This document shows, piece by piece, positions 48,487 through 60,293 of a stretch of 64,000 nt of DNA. The notes under the pieces were generated by a model. It made no database searches. It was not told the DNA's origin and saw only the letters and a program-made list of their open reading frames with translations. Source of the stretch: Macrotrachela quadricornifera (lineage: Eukaryota > Rotifera > Eurotatoria > Philodinida > Philodinidae); NCBI GenBank assembly GCA_022393335.1, contig JAJEKB010021035.1, positions 3,353 through 67,352 of the forward strand. Direction: 5' to 3'. Position numbers and translations under genes: made by a program. Every line of letters begins with the position of its first letter. Positions within the stretch are counted from its first letter, which is position 1.

Positions 48487-49131
48487 CAGAGATGTCGCTG
48501 ACAGGTTTTTTTTTTGACCCGACCCGTCTATGTTCAAACCCGGCCCATTTGACGGGTTGATTGATTTTTTTTTGACCCGTGACCCGGCCCACAGGCTGAT
48601 CTCTGGCGGGTTACCCGCAGGTTAATACAAATTTTATTAGTAGTTATTTGATGATAATCCTTTTAGTTTATTAACATATTTGTTTTCCTGATATTTCGTA
48701 AAACTGAGTCGTTTATAAATAGATTATTACTCTTTCCTCTATACATATACATACATACCCAGATGGACTAATCCAAGAGTCGGATCCGATCGGATCCTAT
48801 ATTGAATTCGATAGTTTCTGACAGTCGGATCTGATAAATGTTAAAGACCAAACTTAAGTAGTACTTAAATCACTGCTAAAAAAATTTGCAACAACTGACA
48901 CTTTCCCGACTGAATCCAACGCAATTCCGTCACCAGGAATCCTGTAGGGTTCTGTCGAATGTTTGGTTTCTACAGGATCCGATCGGATGTAACATCGGAA
49001 TTGTTCACCTAGATATTGCAAAATTTAAATCAAATTTACCCAAGTCGAAATATCTGATGTATGACCTTACGCGAATCATACATCTGATCATATTTGATCC
49101 GATATGATCAAACGAAAAATCTTACAAGAAG

Positions 49132-49290
49132 CCGTAGTCTCTGAAATCTTACAGTAAGTCGTGCTATAAGACCTATGAACGATCTTACTCTTAGATACGA
49201 TCCTTTAAGAACCTTACACTAGTTTCTTGCGCAAAAGTAAGATCTCATAGTATGACTTAGTGTAAGACTTCAAAGACTACGATTGTTCGT
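49132..49290. repeat. Inverted repeat, ~40-bp arms
   Basis: GTAGTCTCTGAAATCTTACA... at 49132-49172 is mirrored at about 49232-49290 (complement reads GTAGTCTTTGAAGTCTTACA). Outside the arms, GAAGCCGTA pairs with TACGGCTTC. It appears to be a foldback unit within the composite element. Confidence 0.6.
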
Positions 49291-49799
49291 ACGGCTTCAT
49301 CTGATCTAATAGAATCTGATGTCTGGCTTTTTGACCTGAATAAGTTAATAACAATCAATTCAAAGTATATGCCCATACATATACTACAAATACAGGATAC
49401 AAGATCAGGATGATAACGACGAAGAGAGCGTCGATATAATCCACCATATCTAACATCAAACTGGAAGAAAAAGACGGATATATATACGTGTTCATACCTC
49501 AAAACAATTGGATGAATAAATAGATGAAAGATGAGCTAGCGGGCTTGAACAAAAGACGACAAATCGGAAAGAACGAAAGAAATGTAATAAAAACAACTAA
49601 AATAGCAGGGAAACGAAAGAATAGAATCAAAAAGTACTAGAAATATATGCAGAATGAAAAATCCAAAATGAAAAGAAGTGACGAGCGAAATTTTTGTAAA
49701 CGGGTCAACCCGCGGGTTATGCATGAAGTGATAAACCCGTAACTTTTGTAAATGTTCGACCCGTAACCCGTCGGTGGTCCAACCCGCGGGCGGGTCGGG

Positions 49800-50112
49800 C
49801 AGGGACGTAGCCAGAAGGGGGTTGGGGGGATTGATTCCCCCCCCTGGATTTTTGTTTTTTTGTTATGAAATCTGATAATTTCAAGCTTTGAACACATTTA
49901 CAGATAGTTGCAACTAATAATTCTCTCATTTCTGTCAATAGCCATGCTATTTCATCAGTTTTTCATTGTACAATAAAAAAATTGTCTGTGAACAGAAAAT
50001 GAGTTCGTTTCATTTTTCATCATACGGAAAGAAAGATAGTTGAAAACATCTTTCTTTGGCAAAAAAAAACCCGATCCCCCCCCCCCTGAAAAAAATCCTG
50101 GCTACGTGCCTG
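49800..50112. mobile_element. hAT MITE nested in a repeat, perfect 8-bp target duplication
   Basis: The element is 313 bp with 15-bp inverted ends: CAGGGACGTAGCCAG on the left and the complement of CAGGCACGTAGCCAG on the right. GGGTCGGG flanks both sides (49792-49799 and 50113-50120). C-runs lie near both ends. It interrupts the CGGGTC-rich subterminal part of the surrounding element, so it inserted later. Confidence 0.9.
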
Positions 50113-50150
50113 GGGTCGGGTCAAAACGGGTCGACCCACCGACATCTCTG

Positions 50151-51914
50151 GCGTGAATACGTCGGAATATTTATGGTTATATCTTAGTGCTTATTTCATT
50201 TCATTTACTCCATCGATCCTTATCTTCATGATCTTTGTCATGCCTTCGAACTTCTATATGAAAACTTTTAAAGAATCTATCACTAGTTGGCGACGACGAG
50301 TGCATCAACCATAAACCCTTTTTCCCAATTCTAAGAACAATTTAAAAACAAACATTATCATGTGCGAAGATCGGAATAACACTATCAGATTGAGTTTATT
50401 TATTGGCGCGAACTTACATAGTTTGAAGCTTTCAGTATTGAATAGTATCCTCCATATGCTGCTTCATCATCAAATAGAATTCTTACAATCTAAAGAAGAT
50501 AAAAATTCAGTTCCTGCTCGTTACTTGTACAGTGAAAAAATTATATTGACTAGTTCCTACAACCTCTCTAAATCCTTAACTTTGTGAATAATATCTCTCA
50601 AATATCAATCATCAGTCACACTCCCTCGGGAGTATGCGATGTTTGCAATTATTTTCTGTCGTCTTTGGTAGAATGAATCTATTGAGAAACATACAGATAA
50701 TGCATTTGAGTGTATAAACTGACTGATACATTTCGTAATCGATATTCAAATTACTGTAAAGAATTGTGTGGTAGATTCGTTCGGCGAATTGTGTGCTCAG
50801 ACTTTCTAACATTACTACAGCCAACTGTTGTCTTCATGTATCGGCCATTTCGAATGATTAATATTGTTCTAAATGCAATGAAACGGTACTATTGTCAGCA
50901 CAACGTGAAAACTTCTTATTCTAGATCATAAATATCTGATAAGATAAAAAAAAACATACCAATATACAAACACAATCTGTGAGTGTTCAAGCATTGACAT
51001 CACAAGATTTTGTTTCGCCCATTAAGTCCGAGACACGAATTCTATAACCCTCCCCCTCTCTTCGCAATAAAAGACCCATAGTCTTCTATTATGTTTTAGC
51101 ATGCAAAGTTTTTAGAGAGGTCTTCTAATATGACTTTTTTATATAAAGGAACTAGCATCGTTATTAGGTTTTAGAAAGATAGAATAAGAATAGTTCCTCA
51201 TGGTTATATTTCACATAGAGAACAAAAAGATAAAAATAATAAATAAACTACAATTAAATTTCATTTTCTAAGAAATTGATTTAAATTAAATTGTTTCAAC
51301 AAGACTGAACAATAAATGAGCAAAAAAAATGACAAAAAAATTTAAGCGAAAATTTTTTACAGAACCCGGGTCTTCTATTATGGGGAGGGATTTAGTTTAT
51401 ATTCTCTTCGATTAACAAAGCATTGCATATAAAAATCTAAAGAATATATGACAAAGATATCTTGAATTCTACGTATTCTTTTTGATTTTGCAAAGAAAAA
51501 TATTTTTTTAACGTAAAGGATATTCGATGTTTGAATAGTATCAATATCAGAATAAACATAAGTTTTTACTGTTGCTCTTATTTTTTGACTTGATCATTAT
51601 TAAAATAGAATTTAAATAGATTTTGTTCTATTCTTTGTATTAATGTACATTTAAAAGATATGATTTTCGATTTTAATTTTAGTAGATTTTACAAACTATA
51701 AATCATAGAAAATTTTTGATTAATTTTTATTCAAAAAAAAAACAAAGATAAATCATGTTTTGACAATGACAGACAAAGAGTATTACGTGACATATAAGCT
51801 ATGGTGTCAGTTTCATGTTAAATATTATCTTAGGATATTTATTAAATCAATTACATCAAAAAAGAAAAGTAAAAAAACTTTTTGAATTGACATCCGCGTA
51901 TTAGTAAGATAAAA
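50151..51914. other. No gene recognised
   Basis: Short frames only. The final 150 bases are the upstream of the pentapeptide gene; a TATA box was not assigned with confidence. Confidence 0.4.
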
Positions 51915-53386
51915 ATGTCCAATACAAATAAAATTGAGAAATCAGACCAATTGAAACCTTCAAATATGTATCGGAATGTATGTGATAAGAATCTATCAAA
52001 AGCTATTTCATCAGTAATCGTACCACTTTTAATTGGAATGGCAACTGTTCTTATTTCTATTGTTCAATTACAAATAGCCAGTAAACAACGTACTCAAGAT
52101 CTTCAAATTGCTAATGAACGACGTGATCAAGATTTACTTATTGCTGATGCTTTACAAAAAGATCTTGTTCTAGCAGCTTATATTGAACAAATGTCAGAAC
52201 TAATGTTAATACCAAATTTTACCGTTAATAATCCAACAATAGCTAATATATGTCGAGCTAAAACACTCATAGCCATTCGTCAATTAGATTCAAAACGTAA
52301 AACTCATTTAATTAAATTCTTATATACAGCAGGTTTAATTCGTTATAATCAACCAAATATTCGTTTAGATGATGTTGAATTAAATAGTATTGATTTATCA
52401 AAAACTGATCATATTGAAGGAAGATATTTTCCTTATCTTTCGGAACTATCATTTCAACAAACATCTTTAAATAATGCTTCATTTGCTTATCAAATGATTA
52501 TTGATAGTACATTTGAAGGAGCATCATTAATAGGTGCGAATTTTACTGGTTGTAGAATATCATCTACAAATTTTGTTGGTGCTATTTTACGATATGCAAA
52601 TTTTCATAATGCAACAAGTAAAGAATATATTAATTTTAAATCTGCTGATCTTTTTGGTGCAAATATATCTAATGAAATGTTACATAATGCTATTTCAATT
52701 GAAGATGCTATTCTACCAAATGGAACACGTGGTATACAACCAAATTTATTAATTAATGGGAATGCTGAATTATGAGATTGTAAAACTAATACATCATTAT
52801 CTTCAACATGGCATATGAAACAGATATTTGGTAATGTATCTGTTAACTTGGCTAGTTATGAAGATAATGTAAATAGTATAAATTCTATAAATTCGACAAT
52901 AGATCGTGGACAATGTTTTTATGCTGCACGTGGTCAACAAGGAAAATTACTAATGTATCAAGAAATTTCTTCAACTTCAATTGAACATATGCCAATTAAA
53001 CAAGGAAATGTTGTTCTTCGATTGAAAGTATTTTGTGCACCTATTGGAATTATTGAAAAAAAACAAAGTTTCGTAGAATTTCGTGTAGAACAATTTAATC
53101 AACATGGAAAATCACTACATAATTATACCAGAAGTAAGATTTAATGAAAAAGATTATTTTTTAAAATAATATTTTATTTTCTATATTAGATATTTATAAT
53201 GAAGGTTCATATACAAGAATTATTCGATGTCATCGTAAACTTCATCGAATCGTCTTTTTCATGAGCTTTACTCGACTCTCAACGTCATCGAATATAACTA
53301 CAACTGATAATGATATATTTTTTTATTGTGATAATATTTATCTATCAACAGTATTGGATCGTAGAAGGCATAACAATCGTCGCTGA
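51915..53386 (+). pseudogene. Pentapeptide-repeat membrane protein with in-frame TGA
   Basis: Exons 51915-53133 and 53190-53386, with a 56-bp phase-1 intron. It shares the plan of the gene at 31081-33489: basic tail, one membrane helix (AISSVIVPLLIGMATVLISI), a coiled coil rich in QDL and NERRDQD, then IANICRAKTLIAIRQLDSKR (paralogue: ARAKTLTTIRQLDALRSS). A short pentapeptide tract follows (ASLIGANFTGCRISSTNFVG) and NLLINGNAE, the start of a beta-sandwich-like domain. Directly after NAEL comes TGA (52773-52775), then DCKTNTS...STW and about 115 further clean codons in the same frame, then a spliced last exon to TGA at 53384. The paralogue has GGADCG at this point, so one base change explains the stop. 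It could be a new pseudogene, an allele, a sequencing error or readthrough. Truncated at the TGA the product would be 286 aa without the C-terminal domain. Confidence 0.8.
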
Positions 53387-54168
53387 TTAATGATTTATTT
53401 GATTCTAGCTTTCAAATGAAACTTATAATAATTTTATTTTCTTTTTCCATTTCTCATCTATCATAAATCCAATAAATAATTATTTTATTATAATTCTAGG
53501 ATTGTATTTATTCATCATTCATCATAATTTTAAATTAAATATTTCTTAGATAACTAGTCAATAGTATTAAACTTAAAAATTTGAATTCAATTGAAAGAAT
53601 TAATTTTGATAATATATAATATTTATTTTTATCAAGAGATAAGATATTTCGAAAAACATAAACAATGAAAAAACTATAATATGAACAGTTGGTATAATAA
53701 ATTCTGCCTGATTTTATGAAGATTATTTGAAAATATATCAAGATCGATAATATATCTTACTAATTGGCAAAAAAATCACTATGGGGAAATTTAATAAGTA
53801 TTCTTCAATGGAAGAAAAGACATCAATTAATTACAATTTATTGTTCAAATTTTTACATGAGTTTTATTCATGGTGACAAAAATATTTTTTACTATAGACG
53901 TAGTATCGGTGTAGGATATATATAATATTGATAGTTTTGTTTAAGATATGCTTTATTATGAGTTTTTATTCAATACATGTGTCTATGATAGATTTAGACC
54001 TTTTCATGAATTATATGATTCATTCTTATTTAATGTATAATAATGACGACAGAATGATGAAATCATTCATGCATTAATATGAAAAATACAAAAAATATAT
54101 CTCTTCTTTTGTGTTAATAATCATATTTTCTCTCTCCGCCCAAATAATCACGTTAGTGTATTGCAATC
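53387..54168. other. Intergenic, no gene
   Basis: A+T-rich with no recognised frame; it contains the 3' flank of the pentapeptide gene and leads into the promoter at 54169. Confidence 0.45.
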
Positions 54169-54176
54169 TATAAAAG
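54169..54176 (+). promoter_or_regulatory. TATA box of the EF/dockerin-like microgene
   Basis: TATAAAAG lies 73 bases before the ATG at 54249, implying transcription start near 54200 and a leader of about 50 bases. Confidence 0.6.
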
Positions 54177-54248
54177 AGTAATTGCAAGGATACATACATT
54201 ATAAATTGTATCAAGTTTCTTTATCAATCAGCAACATATAACAAAAAA

Positions 54249-54596
54249 ATGAGTAAGTTTTTTATTGAGAATACCATATTTAAGATTTCTTATATATATA
54301 TATAAAACAAATCGTGATTAGGTTTCATGAATAATTATGCTGAAAGAAATACTGGTATGGATTTGAATGGTGATGGATACGTTGGTGGACAAGGTAATAT
54401 TTCTTGCATATTTTTTTCTACATGGCATAGTATTATTTATTTAAATTGTTTAGGTTTTACGAGTAAATTAGAAAGAGCAACTCATATTGATTTTAATCAT
54501 GATGGTATTATCGGTCGCTTACCAGATACTATGCCTGGTGGTTTTATTCCACCAACAAATTTTGGTGGTGGTTACAATGCTCCAGGTCCTTATTGA
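54249..54596 (+). CDS. Small EF-hand/dockerin-like calcium-loop protein, 3 exons
   Basis: Exons 54249-54252 (ATGA, only four coding bases), 54322-54393 and 54454-54596; introns of 69 and 60 bp, both phase 1. The spliced product is about 72 aa. It starts MSFMNNYAERNTGMDLNGDG and contains two calcium-loop-like motifs, MDLNGDGYVGGQG and IDFNHDGIIGRLP. Each follows the DxNxDGxxG pattern of dockerin half-loops and EF-hands. The tail is Gly/Pro-rich (PGGFIPPTNFGGGYNAPGPY). There is no signal peptide. Each motif is on its own exon, with the second intron right after the first loop, a layout suggesting exon duplication. A strong TATA box and compact structure suggest an expressed gene. Function unknown; calcium binding is inferred from the loop residues only. 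Confidence 0.75.
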
Positions 54597-55408
54597 TATT
54601 AACATTTCGAAATAAACATTTTGTTTTTATGCAGTAAACTTCTTCGCAGTGAAAAATTCATGCAATTAATAATACTTATTATTACTTTTAGTCTTTTTTT
54701 TTGTGCATAAATAAAAATAAGAAGACAATAAATTGACTGAATCATTAAATTTAAGATCATCTTTAAAGTCAACAGAGCCTGAAAATTTGAGATAGTTTCA
54801 TGGGACCTCATGAGATCCAACCAGCTGATGAAATCCTTAACGGATCCGATATTTCAGTGATAGGGTACAACATTAAAACTCAATCTTAGTTAATTGTTCG
54901 AATTCCATCAATTTCTAAGAATTACAGGTAATTTTGATGAAAATGAATTTAAATGATAAAAATTCCAAAACTGATCAATTAATAACAGTAGATCTAGCTA
55001 AAACCAGTCACGTTCTTGAAAATCAAAACATCTTTATCTATAGTATCGTGCCAACAGTACCGTAGATTCTCATCCGCTTTAGTTGACTCTTTTAGCTATT
55101 GAGACGGATATTATAAACTTAATATTTTTGTGACATTACTTGAATTTTCAATAAAAACTGATTGAAATTGATTCTTTGAAAGATTAATATGTCAATTCAA
55201 TATCATTGTTTATTTGTTGCTTAGTCTGAAAACTGTTATGTAGAGAAATATATTTTTCTTATTAAATAACGTTTATTTGAACACCTTAACAAAACCAGAA
55301 AAATGAAGAATGATTAACTTTACAAAAAAAAAAGAAACATTTCGAACATAATCTATTGAATGAATAATTGATAATCATAAAGATATATAGTTATGTGAAT
55401 CCATATAA
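54597..55408. other. Region between converging small genes
   Basis: No gene. A GGATCCGAT phrase at about 54841 echoes the motif in the composite element at 48.8 kb, perhaps a repeat fragment. Confidence 0.4.
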
Positions 55409-55624
55409 TTAAAATGGCTCTCCTACTTTTCTTCGACGATTTGGTTTATTATCCGTGTCGGTTGTCCCTTGATCGTTCATTGGTAGATGAGAGTTTGGTA
55501 ATGGAGTTGTAAAAATATTCTTGAATGATGACGAAGGTTTCATCATCGGAGGATCACCATTAATAGTACAAAAACAAATAGAACCAATAATCAAAATCAA
55601 GAAAATAATAGCAGAATTCTTCAT
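55409..55624 (-). CDS. Small secreted peptide precursor, 71 aa
   Basis: Starts at ATG 55624 (the frame extends upstream only through TTG). A clear signal peptide is present, MKNSAIIFLILIIGSICFCT, followed by a short hydrophilic, Pro/Ser/Asn-rich mature part with no further cysteines. It ends NKPNRRRKVGEPF. The RRRK cluster is a potential prohormone-convertase site, so a peptide-hormone-like precursor is possible, but there is no amidation glycine and no repeated peptide. A TATA box sits 79 bases upstream at 55703-55710. No homologue recognised. Confidence 0.6.
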   Translation of the reverse strand: MKNSAIIFLILIIGSICFCTINGDPPMMKPSSSFKNIFTTPLPNSHLPMNDQGTTDTDNKPNRRRKVGEPF

Positions 55625-55702
55625 GATTGAATCGAATAAGATTAACAATGAAATATGAAAGTGAACACGTATGTAATGAATAATAAAGCAATATATATTG
55701 AC

Positions 55703-55710
55703 CTTTTATA
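55703..55710 (-). promoter_or_regulatory. TATA box of the small secreted peptide gene
   Basis: TATAAAAG on the minus strand, followed by G, with its 3' end 78 bases before the ATG at 55624. Spacing and sequence match the TATA box at 54169. Confidence 0.6.
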
Positions 55711-57175
55711 ACTGGGTAAGAAAACAAAGATATAAATGAGCTGCCTAGTCAGAAATAACAAAGAACTTTTGTTTCTATTCTTATTTTCAACAACAACCAA
55801 TCATTGTTCACCAAGAGAAACGCCATTATAAACTTTTTCTTGTATCATATATGCATTCATGACAAGATGATAATCATTCTTAAGAAGCATTTTATCTTTT
55901 TTTATGAATGATGAAAAATAAGTTGTTATTCTAATCAAAAGTATTTTAAGAAATTTAAAACGAATATTAAGAAAAATGTATAAAAAAAATTATATTCAAT
56001 CAACATTTTTTATTGGTTAAACACATAAAATTGATTTTAACGAATATTCCATTGCATATAAACACCAGCTTTCTTAGATTTTGGTCTGTTTATTTAGCTA
56101 AAGGTATTATTAAACTTGAATAAATTAACAAATAATGCAAAATATTATTGAAAAGAGGCTCTTTTAGATTTTTCAATGCAAAAATATTGATGTATAATAC
56201 AATAGAAACCGTCATTGGGTAGATTTTTTATACCTTATCTTCAAAGCAGTATGGAATAAGGCTTATTTTGATAAAAAATTATGTTCTTGCTTTTAAATTT
56301 AGTATTCATATTATATCTACAGTCGATCAAAAAAGTATTTAACTAATTCATCTTACTCTCTTACAAACAGTTATTTGAACAAAAAACAAGACCTGATTTA
56401 CTTGAGTTGAAAAATCATATATGAAGTTATAATGCATCGAATAGTATATAGGATATTACATTTTCTTCAAATCTTGATGAATTAAGAATTAATATAGTTT
56501 TGAGAATTTTTTTTGAGGTATCCAGAGGGGAAGTCGGAGTGAATTTTTCGAGGAAAATAAAAATTCTCAACAGTTCTTATGCGTTCCCTCCTTTTCTCTG
56601 TCATTTTATTCAGATAAGAAATTAAGTAAAGTAAAAACAGCAAACATTGCTTAACACAATAAAAAAAGATATTTGTAGATTTTAATGGTCTAGAGTTCGG
56701 TATTTATTGTAGAAAGAATAAAGAGACGGGAACAACACGGAGATGGAATAGAACAGAAGAAGATTACACATACATATATATAGGATCATGACAAGGAATA
56801 ATCCCATACATATATAAGAGGAAAGGAAAGATTCAGATGTATTTTATATAGAAGAAGAACGAATGACTATGTCAATATGATAACATATAATAGAAAAGAA
56901 AAAGTCCAATATGTCGTATATTGGAAGAATACCAACATTGTCAACTCCCCATTGGTAATGATGGCTTATTCCCGTTACCCTGAGCGTATGACAAAGAAAA
57001 ACCCTTTCAAGAGTAAGATAAGCGTGATTCATACAGTCATTTTGTTCTCCTGTTATTTCCTTTGAATACTTCGTAATACTTATGCAATGTTATAATATTT
57101 AAGCAGCACGTTTTACCTTTCTTCACACATTTCTTATCTGTCCTGATTGTTTTTTTTCTAAAACAAAAATTAGTC
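55711..57175. other. Divergent intergenic region
   Basis: Carries the upstream regions of the secreted-peptide gene (minus) and the vWA gene (plus). Directly before the vWA ATG, TTTTTTTTCTAAAACAAAAATTAG looks like an intron 3' end, so a noncoding first exon may lie in this stretch. No other gene recognised. Confidence 0.45.
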
Positions 57176-60100
57176 ATGGCAGAATATTTTAAACTACCAT
57201 TTTCCAATCAACCGAACTATGTTGAAATCAAACTTTCACAGCCAACGGGCTCAGAAGGGATAAATAATGCTACTGGTGGTGGTGGTGACACTGAGATTGT
57301 CTGTTGTGTTGACATAAGTGGCTCAATGGCTGGTAGTCCTATACATAATGTTTGTGAAGTTTTACGTGACATTTATCAACGTACACAAAAAGACTATCGT
57401 CTATTTACATACAATACACAGACTGATACAAGACGTACACTGAAGACATTATTTGAACAAAATAGTGATCTACAAGCCACTGGTGGCACCTCATTTGCAT
57501 GTATATTTACTGCTATCAAAGATTATCTTCTACAAAATTCATCATCAAAGAAAGCAACAACATTTATATTTATGACTGATGGACAAGATAATGAACCAAA
57601 TGGTCCAGCCTTGAAAAAAAGTATTGAGATGTTAAAATTGATTTTAAGTGGAATGACAAATGTAAGTCAGATAGAAGTTATTTCTAATGATCTAGTTGCG
57701 ATTAAACCCTTTTTTGTTTTCACAATATTTTACTTTATTCTCTTATAGTCTCCTCCTATTACATTTCATGTTATTGGCTTCGGTGAAGTTAATGATCAAT
57801 TTCTTAATCAAATACGAACATTTGGTACACGTCAAGGTCTCTTTCGTTATTCAACTGAATCAAAAGAATTACAAAGTAATTTTAATGATATGTTCGAATA
57901 TGCATTGAATGTACGTGAATTTACTATAAAATTTTCAAATGAAAAAACTTATACTGCAAATAGTATTGATAATGAAACAGTTGCTTTTCTAACTAATGAA
58001 GATGATGATCTTAGTACAATTACAGAATTAAAATTAATTGATGATAGAAAAACTACAACAAATTATTGTTTAACACAAATGGAAAATATTCGTGCTATAC
58101 ATCTTCTACGTGCATTAAATCTTATTTCACCACTAAATGAAGATCATGTTAAATCAATTCAAACTTATTTAAATACAATTCAAATAACAAATAGTAAAAA
58201 TTTTTCAGAACGTTTAGAAGCTGAACAAATTCATAAAGAAATTGATCAACGTATGATGGAATATCGTCAATTATTTACACAATTAAAAATGACTCAAGTA
58301 CCTGAACGTGTTAAATTACAATTAAGTGCACTTAGACATGATCCAATATTTGCTAATGCCCAACGTAAAAAGAAATTAGATTTAAGAATAAATAAAAATG
58401 TTGATTATTTCAAAAAAACAGATATCAGTGGTATATTACAAGGATATAAAGATTCAATTACATCGGATACATGGAAAATAATTAAAGATCAAAAACAAGA
58501 TTGGGTTGATATCTATTCTAAAGAAGATATCTATGAAATTATGAGAAAATCACCAGATAATATTTTATGTTTAGGTAATATATTTCTTTAATTATTAAAA
58601 TTTTCAAACTTTTTTTTAATAGGTATTTATGTTCAACGTGATGAAGAAGCAGTTACTAATCCAATTAAAGGTTTAAAACTTTTAAAAGTTACAAATACAA
58701 TTATTTCTTATGATTCATTTATTAATGCTATGAATCTAGCTAAAAATAATCAACAATCACAAGGAGAATTTACTACTCTTAATGATCTATATTGTGTACC
58801 TGGTGCTCTATCAGATGAACGAATTAATGCTGTTATTCCATTATATATCAATGATGAACATATGAAACGAATACGTATTCTTGAAGGTATATGGCTTGGT
58901 TATCTTTATACATTAGATAGTTATGGATATGATAAACAACAGGAAGTTGCTCTATTAAAATTACTCTATGAAATTATTCAACAACGTACAAATACACAAC
59001 GACAAAAACAAATTTTAATTGAACTTGAAAAAGTATGTCAATTTATTATCAATGAATCTCAAGGTTTTAAAACAGCTGAACAATTTGCTGAGAAAACTTA
59101 TGAAAAATTATTAAAACGTTTACCAATTGTAAATTCTCAAGAATATGATTTATCTATACCAATAATAATTGCCTATTTAAAAAATGATTTAACATCTATT
59201 CTCTTACCTGTTTATTATGAATATCTTAGACAAGAATATCAAAAGAAATATACAAAAGGTTCATCAAAGACAAAACAGATTGTACAAAATCTTGTATATG
59301 GTTGTGAAGCAAAACCATTAACAGTAGCTATCAATGAAAATAATTCGAATACTACAATTAATAAAGATGATCCTGATTATATTGAACAAAGTTTTATAGA
59401 ATATTTTCATGATGAATTATATCAACCAATTCAATTAATACCAGAAAAAATTAAAAATGAAAATCGTCGACTTCTTATACGTGATGAAATTGAATTAGAT
59501 TATATAAAAAGTTTTCAATTACCAATACCTGATTTTATTAAGACTATTTTAAATTACTGTCAAATCGATGAAGATTATATTGAAAAACATTTAGATTATA
59601 ATCATTTAAGATGGGAATTATTAATAACTTTTTATTATTTAATATATTCAGATATCAGTATTGGTGGATTACAAAATTTACCACAGAAAGAAAATATTTT
59701 AACTGTAATTGATGAACGATTACAAAGTAAGTATAACGTAAAAATGTTGAGCCAAAAACAAGGAGATTTAAAATGTACTAACAATTCAATTTATATCTAT
59801 TCTAGATAATAAAGAACGTGTCATTGATTATGATTATTCAAGTGAAAATGTACGACTCGTCAGTTATGTTGCTCTTAAATGTAAGACATTAGAAGGTTTT
59901 GCTGGTTTAATGCGTAAATATTGTCCACATCATTGTGATCCAATATTTACAGAAGTTTTTAAAAAATTACTTGTGTTATATGATGAGGAGGATAAGGAGG
60001 ATGAGGATATTACTGAAGAAGCAACAAACCAAGCTAAACTCAGAGCCTTGTTACAAAATAAAATTTCAACCACAACGACAACAAAACCAATTTATAATAA

Positions 60101-60293
60101 TATGAAACAGCACTTTTGGGCATCATATTTTGATAGACAATTGAATGCATTACGTGAATTTATAGACAGATTAAATGTTGATCAAATTGAATTACAAATA
60201 TCTGAAAAAGTCATTGTTTATTGCCGTGGAATGTCACTTATGGAAGATCGTTATTCCCGAAGAAAACGAAATCATTGTTATGTCTTATTTTAA
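57176..60293 (+). CDS. von Willebrand factor A domain protein, 967 aa, four exons
   Basis: Exons 57176-57661, 57749-58574, 58623-59726 and 59806-60293. Introns are 87 bp (phase 0), 48 bp (phase 1) and 79 bp (phase 1); the last contains a perfect TACTAAC branch-point-like box. The coding total of 2904 bases is in frame throughout. There is no signal peptide, so it is an intracellular vWA protein. The metal-ion site is complete: D46-I-S-G-S50, the GGTSF Thr near 105 and TDGQD at 134-138. The fold's last strand (ITFHVIGFGEVNDQFLNQI) lies on exon 2. The remaining ~700 residues are mainly helical with no family I recognise; the exon 3 start contains NPIKGLKLLKV and a later segment ALSDERINAVIPLYINDEHM. 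Near the end come CPHHCDP and an acidic DEEDKEDEDITEE run. Likely a Mg2+-dependent protein-interaction factor; partner unknown. Confidence 0.88.

Larger units (their letters stand above)
48487..50150. mobile_element. Composite repeat element with CAGAGATGTCG ends
   Basis: The ends are inverted repeats CAGAGATGTCG (48487-48497 and 50140-50150), a hAT-like terminus. Subterminal GACCCG/CGGGTC motifs recur many times at both ends (48515-48620 and 49700-50135). The middle (48770-49330) has a different character, with the palindrome ATCCGATCGGAT at about 48785 and 48976 and its own inverted repeat at 49132-49290. A second CCAGAGAT, inverted at about 48600, suggests an internal or older terminus. 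No 8-bp target duplication is visible, so it may be several insertions. Without the nested MITE and its duplication it is about 1.34 kb. No transposase. Confidence 0.6.

Noticed and set aside
52773..52775. TGA as a selenocysteine codon
   Set aside because: No SECIS-like element was recognised downstream, the position is not a known selenoprotein site, and the paralogue has no cysteine exactly there. A nonsense change is simpler.
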